This document shows positions 22,401 to 33,962 of a stretch of DNA of 64,000 nucleotides, piece by piece. Made by a program: the position numbers and the translations under genes. The stretch is taken from contig CM034402.1 in assembly GCA_019925095.2 (NCBI GenBank), positions 8,381,501 to 8,445,500 on the forward strand. Direction: 5' to 3'. The notes beneath the pieces are model-generated. The model ran no database searches. It was not told where the DNA came from and was given only the letters and a program-made list of their open reading frames with translations. This stretch comes from Dendrolimus kikuchii (taxonomy: Eukaryota; Arthropoda; Insecta; Lepidoptera; Lasiocampidae). Within the stretch, counting starts at the first letter, position 1; the number at the start of each line of letters is the position of its first letter.

Positions 22401-22500
22401 AATTCGATCTGTCTGTTAAGCTTTCACGGAAAAACTTCTAGGACTACTGGATCGGTTTAGCTGTAATTTAGTTTAAATGCAGTTTTAATACTGAAAATGA
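22400..22500 (-). repeat. Second Rep-A-like 3' module
   Basis: GATCTGTCTGTTAAGCTTTC and GGATCGGTTTAGCTG repeat the end signature just upstream, as a diverged adjacent copy. Confidence 0.5.
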
Positions 22501-22504
22501 ATAT

Positions 22505-22880
22505 TGTTACAACTTAGCCCCCCCGACAAAGACGTTTTATTACATGTCGGAATTTTAACTACTTGTAATAGTTTGATAATCGTCTTCTTTTGTTTACTTA
22601 TTTATTGGCCAACCGGCCATTGTCCTATTGTACTCGCTCATTAGCATCATTAGCCAGGTGTTACAAGCTAATTCTAGGAAACTGTGGCGGCGTTGCCGGG
22701 CAAACATACATTTGCATTTGTGGAGCATAAAAGGACGGCCTGATGGAGAGAGGAAGGCAGTCAAGCGAAAACCACAAGCGAAGCAAGACTTGTGTACATT
22801 CGGTAATTTATTTAGTGACTTTGCGCGTGTGTTTGAATAACGATCTTCTGCATTACGTTTAGACTGGTTGTTCAGCGGGA
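22505..22880 (+). repeat. LTR-1 fragment
   Basis: Starts TGTTACAACTTAG after ATAT, and shares CGTCTTCTTTTGTTTACTTA, the CATTTG(T)GGAGCATAAAA promoter region and CTTCTGCATTACGTTTA with the solo LTR at 16.6 kb. The terminal part is lost or diverged. Confidence 0.7.
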
Positions 22881-23389
22881 TAAGCACAAGTCCTAGTATA
22901 CATATAACCTTTTAAAACGCTAAGTAAATACTTCCAAAAACGTTTTTAATCGAGGAATGCAGTTAAACACAACGAACAGCATAAGTACAATAAAATCCGT
23001 GAAAGAAATTTCTCCAATATTTCTTGCTTCCGATATCTCGCTAACGGCAGGCCTATTATATTTTCGATTACGCATATTTTACGAGTTATGGAACAGGAAA
23101 TAGATTGGCGATATTCTTTGATGGCAATTGAGGAAATACGACATTTTATGTGCACATGAAGATTAGCTGAGGGGTATTTTGTTATTGCTTTAAGGCGGTA
23201 AACGCTTAAATTCGTAAGTATTCGCTGCCTAAAAGTGAAATTTAATTAATTTGTTTTTAACCCATATTATATATGCTCATAGCTCATGCTAGCCCAAAAC
23301 ACTGTCTTATTTGAAGGAATGCTTTGAGTTCTTTCAAGAGAGTTCAGAGTGCAACAAATTTTTGACTAGTGACGCAAATACATTCTACA

Positions 23390-23518
23390 CAATTTTTCCA
23401 AAAATCTTATACTGTGCAGGCTGTAAGGTTGTGGAATGCATTATCAATGAGGTTCAGAAATACAAAGTCACTTACATCTTTTAATAAACTTGTCAAAGAT
23501 CACTATCTACATTTGTAA
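23390..23518 (+). pseudogene. CR1/Jockey-type LINE ORF2 C-terminal stub
   Basis: 43 codons ending in TAA at 23516-23518 include YTVQAVRLWNALSMRFRN, SFNKLVKDHYLHL. The x-x-A-V-R-L-W-N-A-L block followed by F-K/N-x-x-V-K-x-Y/H-x-L is the standard end of CR1/Jockey-group reverse transcriptase proteins. Upstream sequence (23290-23389) is probably the same element out of frame. A Rep-B copy starts about 30 bp downstream. Confidence 0.7.
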
Positions 23519-23848
23519 ACCGTAAGTTTATGTATATTTGTATTTATATATCCGTGCAGGAACGGAGAATGAATACAATTTACTGCGGGCGGGCGGTCTG
23601 TCGTAAGAGGCGACAAAACGACCCACAGCTAGGTGGTAGATAGATAGATAACTCTTTATTGTACACCAATACAAACATGAACTTAAAGACTAAAATTATA
23701 TCTAGTTATGTACAAAGGGCGGTCTTAACGCTAAAAAGCGATCTCTTCCAGACAACCCCAGGAATGAATTGAGATGATAATGGCGATGGTGGTATAGGTA
23801 ACATACCTATAGTACAAACTACTTACATTTTAATAATAAATAGTAATA

Positions 23849-23849
23849 A

Positions 23850-23898
<49 letters not shown>
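23849..23898. repeat. (TA)n microsatellite
   Basis: About 25 TA units within the LINE 3' UTR. Confidence 0.95.
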
Positions 23899-23901
<3 letters not shown>

Positions 23902-24003
23902 GAAATTTTATGTATTACATAGATATATACATACCATACAAATACATATCTACAAAATATTTAAATGTTTATAAATGAATTTAAATATCGTATTCTAACG
24001 ACA

Positions 24004-24233
24004 TTATTAGCAGGCTGAAGTGGCAGTGGACCGGTCACGTCTGTCGCAGGACCGACGGCCGATGGAGCAAACGTAGCGTAGGACGCCCGCCAGCCCGGCG
24101 GTCTGACGGCCTGCGCAAGATCGCCGGCAGGGGCTGGATAAGGTAGACGGGAGACGGGGATATGTGGCGCGTACTTGGGGAGGCCTACGTCCAGCAGTGG
24201 ACTGAGAGTGGCTGAAGTGAGAAGAAGAAGAAG
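24004..24233 (+). pseudogene. RTE-clade LINE 3' fragment nested in the Jockey-like LINE
   Basis: Plus-strand frame reads LKWQWTGHVCRRTDGRWSK, RSVGRPPARRSDG, KIAGRGW, then a TAG, and in the same frame WRVLGEAYVQQW before TGA. The GHVCRRTDGRW...GRPP...EAYVQQW series is the hallmark C-terminus of RTE-clade LINEs in Lepidoptera. It ends in a (GAA)n run. A 12-bp target duplication with one mismatch flanks it: ATTCTAACGACA (23992-24003) and ATTCCAACGACA (24234-24245). Only the last ~230 bp were inserted. Confidence 0.85.
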
Positions 24234-24868
24234 ATTCCAACGACAGGTAGTATTTCTTGATCATAATTTTAAATATCGCTAGCGATTTTGCTTGTCTGAT
24301 TGTAACAAGAAGCGCATTCCAGAGCTGTATAGCCTTAACAGTAAACGAATTGTTATAAAAAGTTGAGTTATGCGCAGGAGTGTTCAATTTAAGTTTAGTA
24401 GAAGTGCGTAAATTATGAGAGCACGAAAGAAATTCAAAACTTTGTTTGAGGTAATCAGGAGTACTAGGGACAAATAAAATAATATAGAAAAAAGCAAGGA
24501 TGTGAGTATTTCGGCGAAATCGAATTGACAACCACTTGAGTTTTTTTCGGAATTCAGAGACATGGTCATATTTGCGTAGTCCAAATATGAACCTTATGCA
24601 AAAATGTTGGAGAGGTTCAAGTTTATTAAGTTGTTCTTGAGTTAAATGGTAGGTCATTTGCTCGACTGGATGGCTACCACACTTGGTCTAAAGTATGTAG
24701 CCATAACAATCTTGAGTTATGTTCCAGCATTAGTGACCAGGTTCCAGTCTCCCTTAAGAGAGCAGCAGCGCATTTGTAGCGCCTTTGGTGTTGCAAATGT
24801 CCATAGGCGATGGTAACCGCTTTCCATCAAGTGGCCCGTCTGCCTGTCTGCTGAAATCCTACAATAAA

Positions 24869-26495
24869 ATAAAAATACATATATATATATTTTTTACTTC
24901 TTTTTTATTCGATAAAATTACCGTGATAATCATTTGCAGCTACGATTTGAATAACAATTACCTCGGTCTTTAGTTCTGGAAGTAAATTCAAAGATCTATT
25001 TTTGGACAAGTGTGTAATGAGTACGTTATGTCAGTATGTTAGATTAAGTTTACAAGTTAGTCTTACTATTTCTTCTCTCTTTAATTCTCTGATTAGATAC
25101 TTTAAATTAGTTCTATCTAGGTTTACTTCTTGATAGCTCACTGTAACTAATCTGTTAAAATTATAATAAGAATAGCTGATAGTCATCTGAAAATTGTAAA
25201 ATAACATAAAAATAGTATAATTGTCTCTTGTATATTTGTCTTTATTTTTAAGAAAGTAAATATAAAATTTTATAATAAACAGTATTACTAAGGCTGCGAA
25301 AAAGTACACAGTAATTAAGTACTATAGTTTTTTAAGACTGACATATCGTTTTTTTATAGTTGAAGTAAAACAGACAGGCAGATGGTCCACCTGATGGAAA
25401 GCGGCTTAGCAGAGAAAAAAGTTTCTAAGCAGTTTTGTAACACTAATCTTCTTACTTTCGAATTTAATCTTAATTACATAAAAATGTCTCATACGGTTGG
25501 AAGTTTTTTAGGTAGAATAATTGTAAATGAATATAACTTACAGAAAGTTAGTTTAGACCATGATAAACGTTTGGTACAGTAGAGATATCACAAGTCCCAA
25601 AGGCTGGCAGGCTAGTCTTTAGACAACATCTTAACTTTGAAATTCAATTTGACAAAGAGACTAGTCTTTAGGGAACTTTTCCAACCAGAGACAACTATTT
25701 TATTACACCCAATTTATACATCGTTTATTTGTTTTCGTTTTTAAAATTTATGTTATTTACAAAAACAATATTCATTTTTTTTTGCGACCTTGAAATGATG
25801 TCTGAATACCTAATTACTCCAGGACAAGCGTTTAGGTAGTGTGAGACTTGCGATAACTTTTGAATAATTGACATATATTTCTGTTATCGCCATAAGCCAG
25901 GGTCGTAGGACAACAGCTTGGACAGCGCCGCTACTCTAGCAGGGACCATCCGCCACGGCGAGTAGACGACCTTACTACATATTTTGCTTTAGGCATCTAT
26001 ATCGCAGTGAGTTTCCTCTCATTTATAGTATAATATTTTTCATTTATCATATCTTACAGTTCTGCGGACGTATACGAGAATACGGGACTATAGCAGGAAA
26101 TACATATTGTGCCAAACCCAAATTATTGAGTTAAAGTGAAGGAAAAAAGATATATTATAATTTTGCCCAGATTTAATAAATTTGCTCTGGTTTAATAATT
26201 TTGCACAGATTTAATAATTAAATAAGAAGAAGTATAATAAATAAATTTTAAATTTATTATGTTCGGCTGGTCATAAAGCAAATTCACAGTTATAAACCAA
26301 GTTAATGGGATATGGCAATGATCACGTAGATCCATAAAGATAGATAAGGTTTATGAACACTGTTGCAACGGTCATAACAGTATTTTAGTTGGGATACGGG
26401 TTATAGGGTAGAGGTCGAACACTTTCCCGCAATGCGCTATCGCTATTCTGTACACGGCCTTATCTTGTTTATAGAAATAAGCAAAAGAAAGTATG
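24869..26495. other. Mostly unassigned interval with small scraps
   Basis: 25351-25404 is a tail-only Rep-B copy (minus). 26085-26150 is a weak lineage-J LINE scrap. 26163-26222 holds three imperfect ~22-bp direct repeats (TTTGCNCAGATTTAATA). No genes; the minus-strand frame 25031-25309 is a low-complexity AT frame. Confidence 0.45.
25351..25404 (-). mobile_element. Rep-B retroposon, tail-only copy
   Basis: ACAGACAGGCAGATGGTCCA and CTGATGGAAAGCGG preceded by a T-run. Extreme 5' truncation. Confidence 0.65.
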
Positions 26496-26712
26496 ATGGC
26501 CTCTGGTTGTGTGGTCTGAATGTTTCTCCGCCTAGTTCATTACAACATAGAGGTTGCGGGTTCGATTCGTATCACGGTAAATTTTGTAAACGGAATTTCA
26601 TGATTTTTGTTTAGTATGGCTTAGAATGTGGCACTGTGGGATTGGTCCCAAGTTATTCGCTGTATATTACTGCGTTATATACAAGCGTAATTTGCTTAGC
26701 TTGGGGATGTAG
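26496..26712 (+). mobile_element. tRNA-derived SINE, copy 3
   Basis: B box GGGTTCGATTCG at 26558-26569, with the family body (GGGATTGGTCCCAAG, AAGCGTAATTTGCTTAGCTT). The head is more diverged than in copies 1 and 4. Confidence 0.75.
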
Positions 26713-27666
26713 TATAGTGTGTGTGTTAGTCTGATGACATTATTCAATACTTAAACGTGCCGTAAACGTATTAATTATAAGCCTTACAAATTACAAAGGC
26801 CCCGACCTAGGCAAGCAAAACTATATAAAACGATATCGTTAGGAGGCACAATTTCAAATCTCATTTAGGGAGGCCCGTGAATAATGTCTATAGAAATAGA
26901 AAATATTGAAACTTAAATCGTCTTCACTTTTAATAAGTTTGCAAAAGAAGCAATAACAGTGTTTATTTGACTACCATGGAACTCAGGAATATCGCCGAAA
27001 TTATTTACTTTTTACCTATTTAAAATATACATAAGTACAGACGAATGACTATTAAGATCCTCCTCTTTTTTCAAATTGGTGTTAATAAGTAATAATAATA
27101 ATAAGTTATTCTTAAGGTACACCACAACAAAATGTCACACACAATAACAAAAGTAACAAATACGCGTGTACAACTTCTAAACTTTTTCTTAAATTTAATT
27201 GTAAAAAAAGGGTACGGAACTATAGTCCGTAGAGTTGTTAATAAAAAAGTAATAATAAGTTTATGCTCAAAGTTGTGAGAGAGAAATACACTTGCAAAAA
27301 CCTCTGTTATTTGATATATAAATTATAATTATATTTACATTACAGTCTAATGAGCATCTTTAATTATCATTCAAACATCTTCAGGTTTTAATTAATACAT
27401 TAATTATAGAATTAATTAAACGTCAAATACAATATTTTAGTTAAAATAACATTGCTTTTATGTTTGGCTGGTTCAAATACAGTCGCTGCCGATATTTATT
27501 AACTTAAAAGCTATAAAGCTTTTCAGTACAACTATGTACGACAAAAACAGGTGCTTCTTTATTTGGGTTTCATTGATTTGATATCGTTCATTTGATATCA
27601 GATCTTTTTATACCCTTATTTGGTGTTTATTGGTTTTTTTTTATTTCTTTAATAAGTTTTTCATTT
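26713..27666. other. Unassigned AT-rich interval
   Basis: No gene, transposon signature or notable structure seen. Confidence 0.5.
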
Positions 27667-27945
27667 TTTTATTGTATGAGTTTAGTGGTTACCATCAACT
27701 ATGAACATTTGCAACACCAAAGGTGATACAAATACGCTGCTGCTCTCTTAAGGGATACTGAAACCTAGCCACTAATACCGGAACACAACTCAAGATTGTT
27801 ATGACGGCATGCTCTAGACCAGGGGTTGTAGCCATCCAGACGGGCAAATACCTTAACACTTGGCTGTGGGTTATTTTGTCGCCTCTTACGTCAGGCCGCT
27901 CGGCCGCAGGAAATTGTATTCTTTCTCTATTCGTGCACGGATAAA
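27667..27945 (-). mobile_element. Rep-B retroposon, internally deleted copy
   Basis: Both ends are present, but about 30 bp after the tail end (the GACAGGCAGACGGCCCACTT block) are missing. Runs to TTCGTGCACGGATAAA. Confidence 0.8.
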
Positions 27946-29212
27946 AAGTATTGTTGTTACAATTGATTAGCTTAGCATATATAAAGCTAGCACTGAAGTT
28001 GTAACAAATATTAGAATTAGTTCTACTAAATCTCGTTATAAGGATTTAGACTAATTTTTACTAATAGCTATGAATTGTAGGGATTCGAATTAAATGATTA
28101 TTATGTTATTTAGATATATTATATTTATAAATAATGTAGATCCAGACTTTGATTAAGGTCGGGATTATAACCTTTACCGCTAAAAAGAAAGAGAGATCGG
28201 GGTTTTGGTACTGGCTCGTAAAATTTGGGTTCTTCCTCTTCAAAATAAATATACTTTCAACACTTGGATTCTTTAAAGTCACGTTTAGCTGCAACATCAA
28301 TTTTTCCATTAAAAAGTCAGCGTGTTCTGGTAAAGTATTTAAGCAATAAGAGATAAAAACTAGATTTTTTTACAATTTCGCAAATTTTTTTCTCACAATC
28401 TTAGCCGTTATAAATTTATTTTTAATAGGGTAGAGCTAATTGCAAAAAATTGTAAAACGTGGTGAAGCTTAAATTATATATTTTCAAGTCGTTTGAACGA
28501 GATTCATTAAGTAGAAGTAGATAAGGTATTTTGAATTACATGGTTTTTTTAGAGATCCGTAGTCAAATTAAACTAAGCAGTCGACGTTAATTACCTCTGC
28601 AATCTTGCGTTGTGTGGTCTGACATGCACACGGGCCAATTTTCATTTTCTCGTCTCCTTGATATAGTTGACAAAATGACACTGCAATTTCTAAAGTTCAC
28701 ATAAATATTCACTCCTGCTCTCAAAGTCGGATAATGGCACATTAATCTTAAACATTGCTGATTGAATTTCTTGTTGAATTTTCTTTGAAAAATCTAGTGA
28801 TGCACGTCCTGAATAAGAAAAATAAATATTTTTGTGAACTTTCTTTTTAAATTTTAGAGATGGTTAATCTCAGCATGCACGTCGATTGTTCACCAAAAAT
28901 TAAAACTACATTCTTAAAACTAAGTACAATAAATGTTGAACAAAGGGCGGCCTTATCGCTTAAAGCGATCTCTTCCAGGCAACCCCCTAAACTAAGGTTA
29001 TCTAATCTAGTAGTAAACTTATCAATAATCTGTAGTTTGCCTCACGATGATTTCCATCGCAGTTATCTTCCCCTATGCCTATTTCAGCCATCTTCTGAAC
29101 TTAAAATCAATTAAAAGCTTTATTATTATAATAAACTATTAAAATGGGTGTGAAGTAACCGTCAACCATTCAAGAATAAATGTGAAAATTAAAATACAAC
29201 GTTGAAATTGAC
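27946..29212. other. Mostly unassigned interval
   Basis: 28925-28990 carries the TGTTGAACAAAGGGCGGCC...GCGATCTCTTCCAG block of the Jockey-like LINE 3' UTR (minus strand). The overlapping opposite-strand frames at 28106-28309 and 28149-28349 have no domain. Confidence 0.45.
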
Positions 29213-29425
29213 TGACGGCCTCTGTGGTTGAACGAGCTAAGTTTTTGCCGATCTACCTCATTTCAACACAGAGCATCCGGGTTCGATTCCTGGTATGGTA
29301 AATTAGGGAAACGAATTTTCTTCATTATTTACTATGGTCTGAGTGTCTGGGATTGGCCCCAGAATAGTCTGTTTTATATTACCCATAACACAAGAGTAAC
29401 TTGCTTAGTTTGGGATATGGAATAT
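29213..29425 (+). mobile_element. tRNA-derived SINE, copy 4
   Basis: GACGGCCTCTGTGGTTGAAC head, B box GGGTTCGATTCC at 29279-29290 and body through CCATAACACAAGAGTAACTT. By eye it is the closest relative of copy 1. Confidence 0.8.
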
Positions 29426-30455
29426 GCAATATGTATGTTTCTCTGCCGATTTAATTTAATAAATGTAAAAAAATGAAGCACTTCATCTCGTACCAAAATT
29501 CACTGATAAACAAAATCACATCAAATTATTATTCTTTCATATTATTATTTTGGGCTTGAAATGATGAATAATGAGAATCCGCGCTTTTTATGTAAATAGC
29601 CGAATGTTTTGAAGAGCCCGAAATTAAATTAGCGCCTTTCCCTTACCTTCAATCAAAACACATTATTATTTTGCCTACAAAGGAAAATAACAAAATTGGA
29701 GATACCTTCTATTGTAATTACGAGTGCGAAGCCCTCCGCTTTACATTTCCGAGAAAACGATGGGTACCTAGTGGAGAAAATTAAATTTATTTCTGTCACG
29801 ATCCTGCGTTCGTTAAAATAAAGGACTGCCTCTCTCTGCTTTAAAAACAAGTGTTGCAATTTACTCAAATAATGCGCTTCGAGTATCTGTTGAGAGGAAG
29901 CTTCTTGTTTGCAAAATTTAGCTAGCTGGGATTCTATTTACGAAATATATTGTGGGTAGTTCTTTATTTTATATTGTATGTTATCAAATTATAGATTTTT
30001 ATATCTGTTCAGGAAGAATTTAAATAATAATAATTGATGAATGAGTTAGGCTGCTTTTTGATTTGTCGGCGCGGGATCGGTATGCTCTATATGCGGTACC
30101 AACAGCGTTTTCAGATACGTTTTCTTTTCCTCTCTCCGAACGAACGAGATTGCTCGGGCTTTTAATTTTTAGGGGGTTTATTTATTATTTTCTTTTTTTT
30201 CGAATAAAAATCGTTTTACACTTTTTCTTAATTGCTAATTTACAATTTACTTTGTTACTTTTATTCTAACATTTATATAATCTTAGGCTCTTGCTATCTA
30301 ATTTTCTTATGCTATTGCAAGCTTCTTAATTCTCTCTATGTATATATATATGTACTTGCTGCTGTTTTATATAATTCTATATTTTCTACCACTGTTTAAT
30401 ATTTTCTTATACGTTTGGTGTGTGTCGCTCTCGTACATAACACAGTAATCAGTTC
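29426..30455. other. Unassigned AT-rich interval
   Basis: No gene recognised. 30060-30175 is slightly GC-richer without similarity I can name. Confidence 0.45.
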
Positions 30456-31441
30456 AAGTGGCATTAGCGTTAAACGAATAGGATGAAGATGTATGGGAAT
30501 AACATAATATTTAGCGTAACGATATGTTAGTAGTATGCAAAAATAACACATCACACTATATAATCCGTTGACGAGAATATGCCTTGTCTACAACGAATAT
30601 TTATAAAGAACAATAATTTGAATATATTTAATGCAAAACCTTTAGCTTTTAAAATATCGGTAAATTCTTATGTTGCAAGATCACACTCCTTCACTTGTTT
30701 TGTAATTTCTTTAAGGTTCTTTTATTCCTTATCAATTATCCTTTTAATGCATTACTAATAATTTTGAAAATTTAAGTATTTATTGAATTATTATAAATGA
30801 TATTATATAATGTTATGACAAGAGTTATGAATGTCAAAGAGGCAAGTGAGGTGTGTAAGAATAAGCCTAAATGGCACTCTGTTGTTCGTGCCTACCCCGC
30901 AAGGGAACTAGCGTGAAGTTATGTATGTATGTATATTATATAATCTTGTTGACGAAAACATAATTTTAACACTTATGTGCCAGCACGTTTGGATGTAGAA
31001 CAAAAAAAATTACAACTATATTATATTAAGACCCCTGTTGCTGCAAAAGGTCGAAAGTGTGGTACAAACGAAACAATGTTTCTTTGCTGATTACTGATCA
31101 ATAAGTTAAAAAAAAAATGACCAAATTACCTCCGAATTATTTCCAATATTACATGAAAACATGAAATGTTACTTCTTCAATTGTTATCAAAACTGGATAA
31201 AAGAATATCTACATCATAGTAAAAAAGAGATAAATAATTTGGTTATTTTATTCACAATAAAATATTAACGTATCTGAAAAATGACCGCGATTTTAAAATC
31301 TCTACTATGGCCCAAACAATCCTCAAGGACGTTGGCGTTGCTACAAGCCTTAATGAATTAGCGATTGTTGTCTGTTGTGTCGTCTAAATAAATAAATATG
31401 TCATTCCCAGACATGTTATCTTCTATTCGTTTAGCACTAAT
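30456..31441. mobile_element. Candidate fold-back element with ~60-bp inverted ends
   Basis: The left end CAAGTGGCATTAGCGTTAAA reappears inverted at the right end (31414-31441) with two substitutions. Looser similarity continues about 30 bp inward (TATGGGAATAACATA / CTGGGAATGACATA). No coding sequence. A LINE stub with its own target duplication lies inside. No convincing target duplication of the outer element is seen. Confidence 0.5.
30812..30933 (+). mobile_element. RTE-like LINE stub (3' 120 bp) with target duplication
   Basis: Same 3' end as the LINE at 13.5 kb: ATGACAAGAGTTATGAATGT through GTGAAGTTATG and (TATG)n. TATTATATAAT flanks it at 30801-30811 and 30934-30944. It is an extreme 5' truncation that integrated as such. 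Confidence 0.85.
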
Positions 31442-31734
31442 GCCACTTGTCTACAGTATCAGGGAAGGCCTCATAGAAATAAATATATGCGCTAGGTAAA
31501 CTTTAGTACTGCATATACAAATATGAATCTGAAAATAGCCTTACATCTATGTAACATTTAAAAAAATTGTCTTTGCGTAGAATGAAGGAGTAAAGTTTGA
31601 ACTTAGTTTTAGAAATGAGTCAAACTCTTAATAAAGCTGTGGTTGTGGGAAAACTGCAGCAACTAATTTTTTAGACTAAGTCTGTCAAAACTTGACGAGA
31701 AACTTGTGACATTAAACTTTTCAACGATTTTGCT

Positions 31735-31925
31735 TTTGGTAACCGACTTTAAAAGGAAGGTTCTCACTTCGTCTGTATATTGTTTTTTTTTGTATGTTCT
31801 TTACTCGATTTCTCCGTCAATTGTGAACCGATTTTCAATTTTTTTTCTTTATTCGTAAGAGTATACCCGAGGTGTTCCCATAATTACCAAGTCATCTGAT
31901 TAGTGGATCACAGGGAGATTGAGAA
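31735..31925 (+). repeat. Rep-G interspersed repeat
   Basis: TAACCGACTTTAAAAGGAAG, GGTTCTCACTTCGTCTGTA, GAACCGATTTTCA and a TCTGATTAGTGGATC block. I recognise this as a repeat style common in lepidopteran genomes; its class is unknown to me. Confidence 0.55.
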
Positions 31926-32388
31926 CAACCCTTATTGACGAGCGTCAACACCGAAGAGTGATATAGTAACCTTGTATACGCCTGCCAGTAGTACAATTTC
32001 TACAAGAGCTTAATATATTATTTCTAAAGCTATTCAAGTGCTTGCGCTACTAAAAGGTTTTTTTTTATAACAAATACGAAACCTACTTCAATCTAAAAAG
32101 TAAATATTTAAACGCCTTTTTCTACAACATCTTGAATTCGGTGCAAAATAAAACATAAAAATTACTATATATTGAACATTTGTCGTAGTCTTTTATGTTT
32201 TACTTGATACCGATTTCAAGATGTTTTAAAAAGAAGACAATTAAAAATTATTTTTTGTGTGTTAGTTTAAAGTTGGTTTGATTTTTGTAAAAAAAAAATT
32301 GATTACATAATAAAACATGAACAAGCAAGATTAGAAAGTGACCAGGTACTATCTATTCATGTGGGATTTAGGATCTTTGCAGTTACGT

Positions 32389-32445
32389 ATTTGTTAAAGT
32401 GGTTCCTTTGGCAATGTACATTGCCAAAGGAACACTTCAACAAAT
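32389..32445. repeat. Long near-perfect palindrome
   Basis: The core 32402-32433 is a loopless perfect 32-bp palindrome (GTTCCTTTGGCAATGT plus its reverse complement). Pairing continues outward with ATTTGTTAAAGT against ACTTCAACAAAT, broken only by one extra G and one mismatch. Confidence 0.9.
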
Positions 32446-33325
32446 ATACTTGAAGAAAGCTAAATAAATTTTCTCTTATGTTTATTTTCCGAATTTTCCA
32501 CATGGCAGAAATCACGTTTGTTGTGGCCTTTATTGATCTCAGTCCTTATTTTAAATCGGGATTCATTGCTGGGTGTCGTTCTGCAATACGAGAGGTAAAA
32601 TAATACCGTAAAGCGTTCAAGGTACCCTATTCACGTAAGCGTCGAAAAGTTGTTTACGCAACTTTTGATTGCCTTCTTTACTCCGTTTGTTTACTTTTTT
32701 ACTTATAAAGAAATTATTTTACAAACTTTTTTCGTTAAAGCCTCAAAGATATATAAATGTGTTTTGAACTCGTTAGTGGGGTTCTTACTATATTTTCTGT
32801 ATACCTAATCGTTATAATTTTGTTTTTCACTTTACAACCCTAGTATATTTTTAGACCACAGATTCACGTAGGTTAAATTACATTAAACTTTTATGTAGAC
32901 GTCAGTCGCTTCTGGAAAATGCTAATAAGTCGAAAAATGCTATTACGACATTAAAATTATTCTTGATGACTAATTGTAAATTATTTGACTATATAAGTAT
33001 ATAATACATACTTTGAGATACTTTATTATTCTAATATTTAATTTTTTACATTTTTGACACTGTATTTATATGGAATAAATCTGCACTTGACATATTATCT
33101 ATCTATGATTACTATATAATTCTAGAAAAAAAGTAAAATTAATGTCTGTGGATTGAGTAGATTACGCTGTTTTTGTTAATTAGTTGATTTTAAATTTAAA
33201 TACTATTTACATGCCTGAAAGGACAAAAACATGTGAAACATAAAATAATATATTGTCATCTAATATGTTTACTAACCATGTTTTTAAGCAAATAAATGAT
33301 TTGATTTGAAAGTTTTAATCTGTCT

Positions 33326-33487
33326 CGAAAAAAAAATCATATTATCCGAGATGAAATTTATCCTGTGTCTATTCTCGGTATTGGGACGACAAATGTATCA
33401 AATTTCAGCAAAAACTTTAAAGTGGTTTTTCCGTGAAAACATAACATACCTACATATAGAGTTACTTGCGCATTTAAATTATTAATC
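33326..33487 (+). repeat. Rep-A 3' end, diverged copy
   Basis: CCGAGATGAAATTTATCCTG, CTATTCTCGGTATTGGGAC, GTTTTTCCGTGAAAACATAAC and GAGTTACTTGCGCATTTAAA parallel the 3' part of Rep-A. No array. Confidence 0.65.
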
Positions 33488-33700
33488 AGTTTTTAGTTTT
33501 TAAGTGTGTATTTGTTCCTAATGTATAGAAGTATCTTCTACAGTGACTAGAGTAAAGTTGATTGAAAACTTTAGCAGTAACATCTGTCCATTCTAAATTA
33601 TACTAATAGACAAAGTTTAAAAATTTTGATATATGATGATGTTATTTTCATTTTTATATACGGCAAAATATACTTCCATAGTTTTTATCAAACGTTTTTT

Positions 33701-33962
33701 TTTATTATACGGTTATAGTTGCTTATGGTCATTTGTAATACCAAAGGTGCTACCAATCTGTTGCCGCTCTCTAAAGAGAGACTGGAAATTGGCCACTAAT
33801 GCCAGAACACATGTTATGGCGGCATACTCTAGACCAGGAGTGGTAGCCATCCAGACGGGCCAATACCCTACCACCTGGCTGTGGGTTTTTTTTGTCGCTT
33901 CTTACGATAGGCCGGCCAGCCGCAGGAAATTGTATTCTTTCTTCGTCCTTGCACGAATAAAA
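33701..33962 (-). mobile_element. Rep-B retroposon copy
   Basis: TTTGTAATACCAAAGGTGCT through TGGTAGCCATCCAGACGGGC and GGCCGGCCAGCCGCAGGAAA to GCACGAATAAA. The tail-side segment is partly deleted. The 129-codon plus-strand frame over it is incidental. Confidence 0.8.

Larger units (their letters stand above)
23641..24647 (-). pseudogene. Jockey/CR1-like LINE 3' part, itself split by an RTE fragment
   Basis: Minus-strand frame from 24657 down to 24246 encodes the end of a LINE reverse transcriptase: LNKLEPLQHFCIRFIFGL, RKYDHVSEFRKKLKWL, IRFRRNTHILAFFY, NSFTVKAIQLWNALLVTIR, KIMIKKYYLSLE. The frame resumes left of the nested RTE fragment and reaches a TAA near 23980. The 3' UTR contains the TGTACAAAGGGCGG block (23710) and a (TA)n tract (23849-23898). 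The element ends in AATAAAGAG and an (ATCT)n run at 23640-23660. It is 5'-truncated and lacks the catalytic RT motifs. Confidence 0.85.
23549..24868 (+). mobile_element. Rep-B retroposon, full length but split by a LINE
   Basis: The 5' part is 23549-23640 (to CTAGGTGGTAG) and the 3' part is 24648-24868 (from GGTAGGTCATTTGCTCGACT through to the A-rich tail). Comparison with the uninterrupted copy at 60.2 kb shows that the two halves are contiguous in the ancestral element; a short TGGTAG sequence appears at both edges of the insert. Confidence 0.85.
31442..33325. other. Mostly unassigned interval
   Basis: 31735-31920 carries a widespread repeat beginning TAACCGACTTTAAAAGGAAG (a second scrap is at 47593-47640). 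The hairpin at 32389-32445 is listed separately. No genes. Confidence 0.45.
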
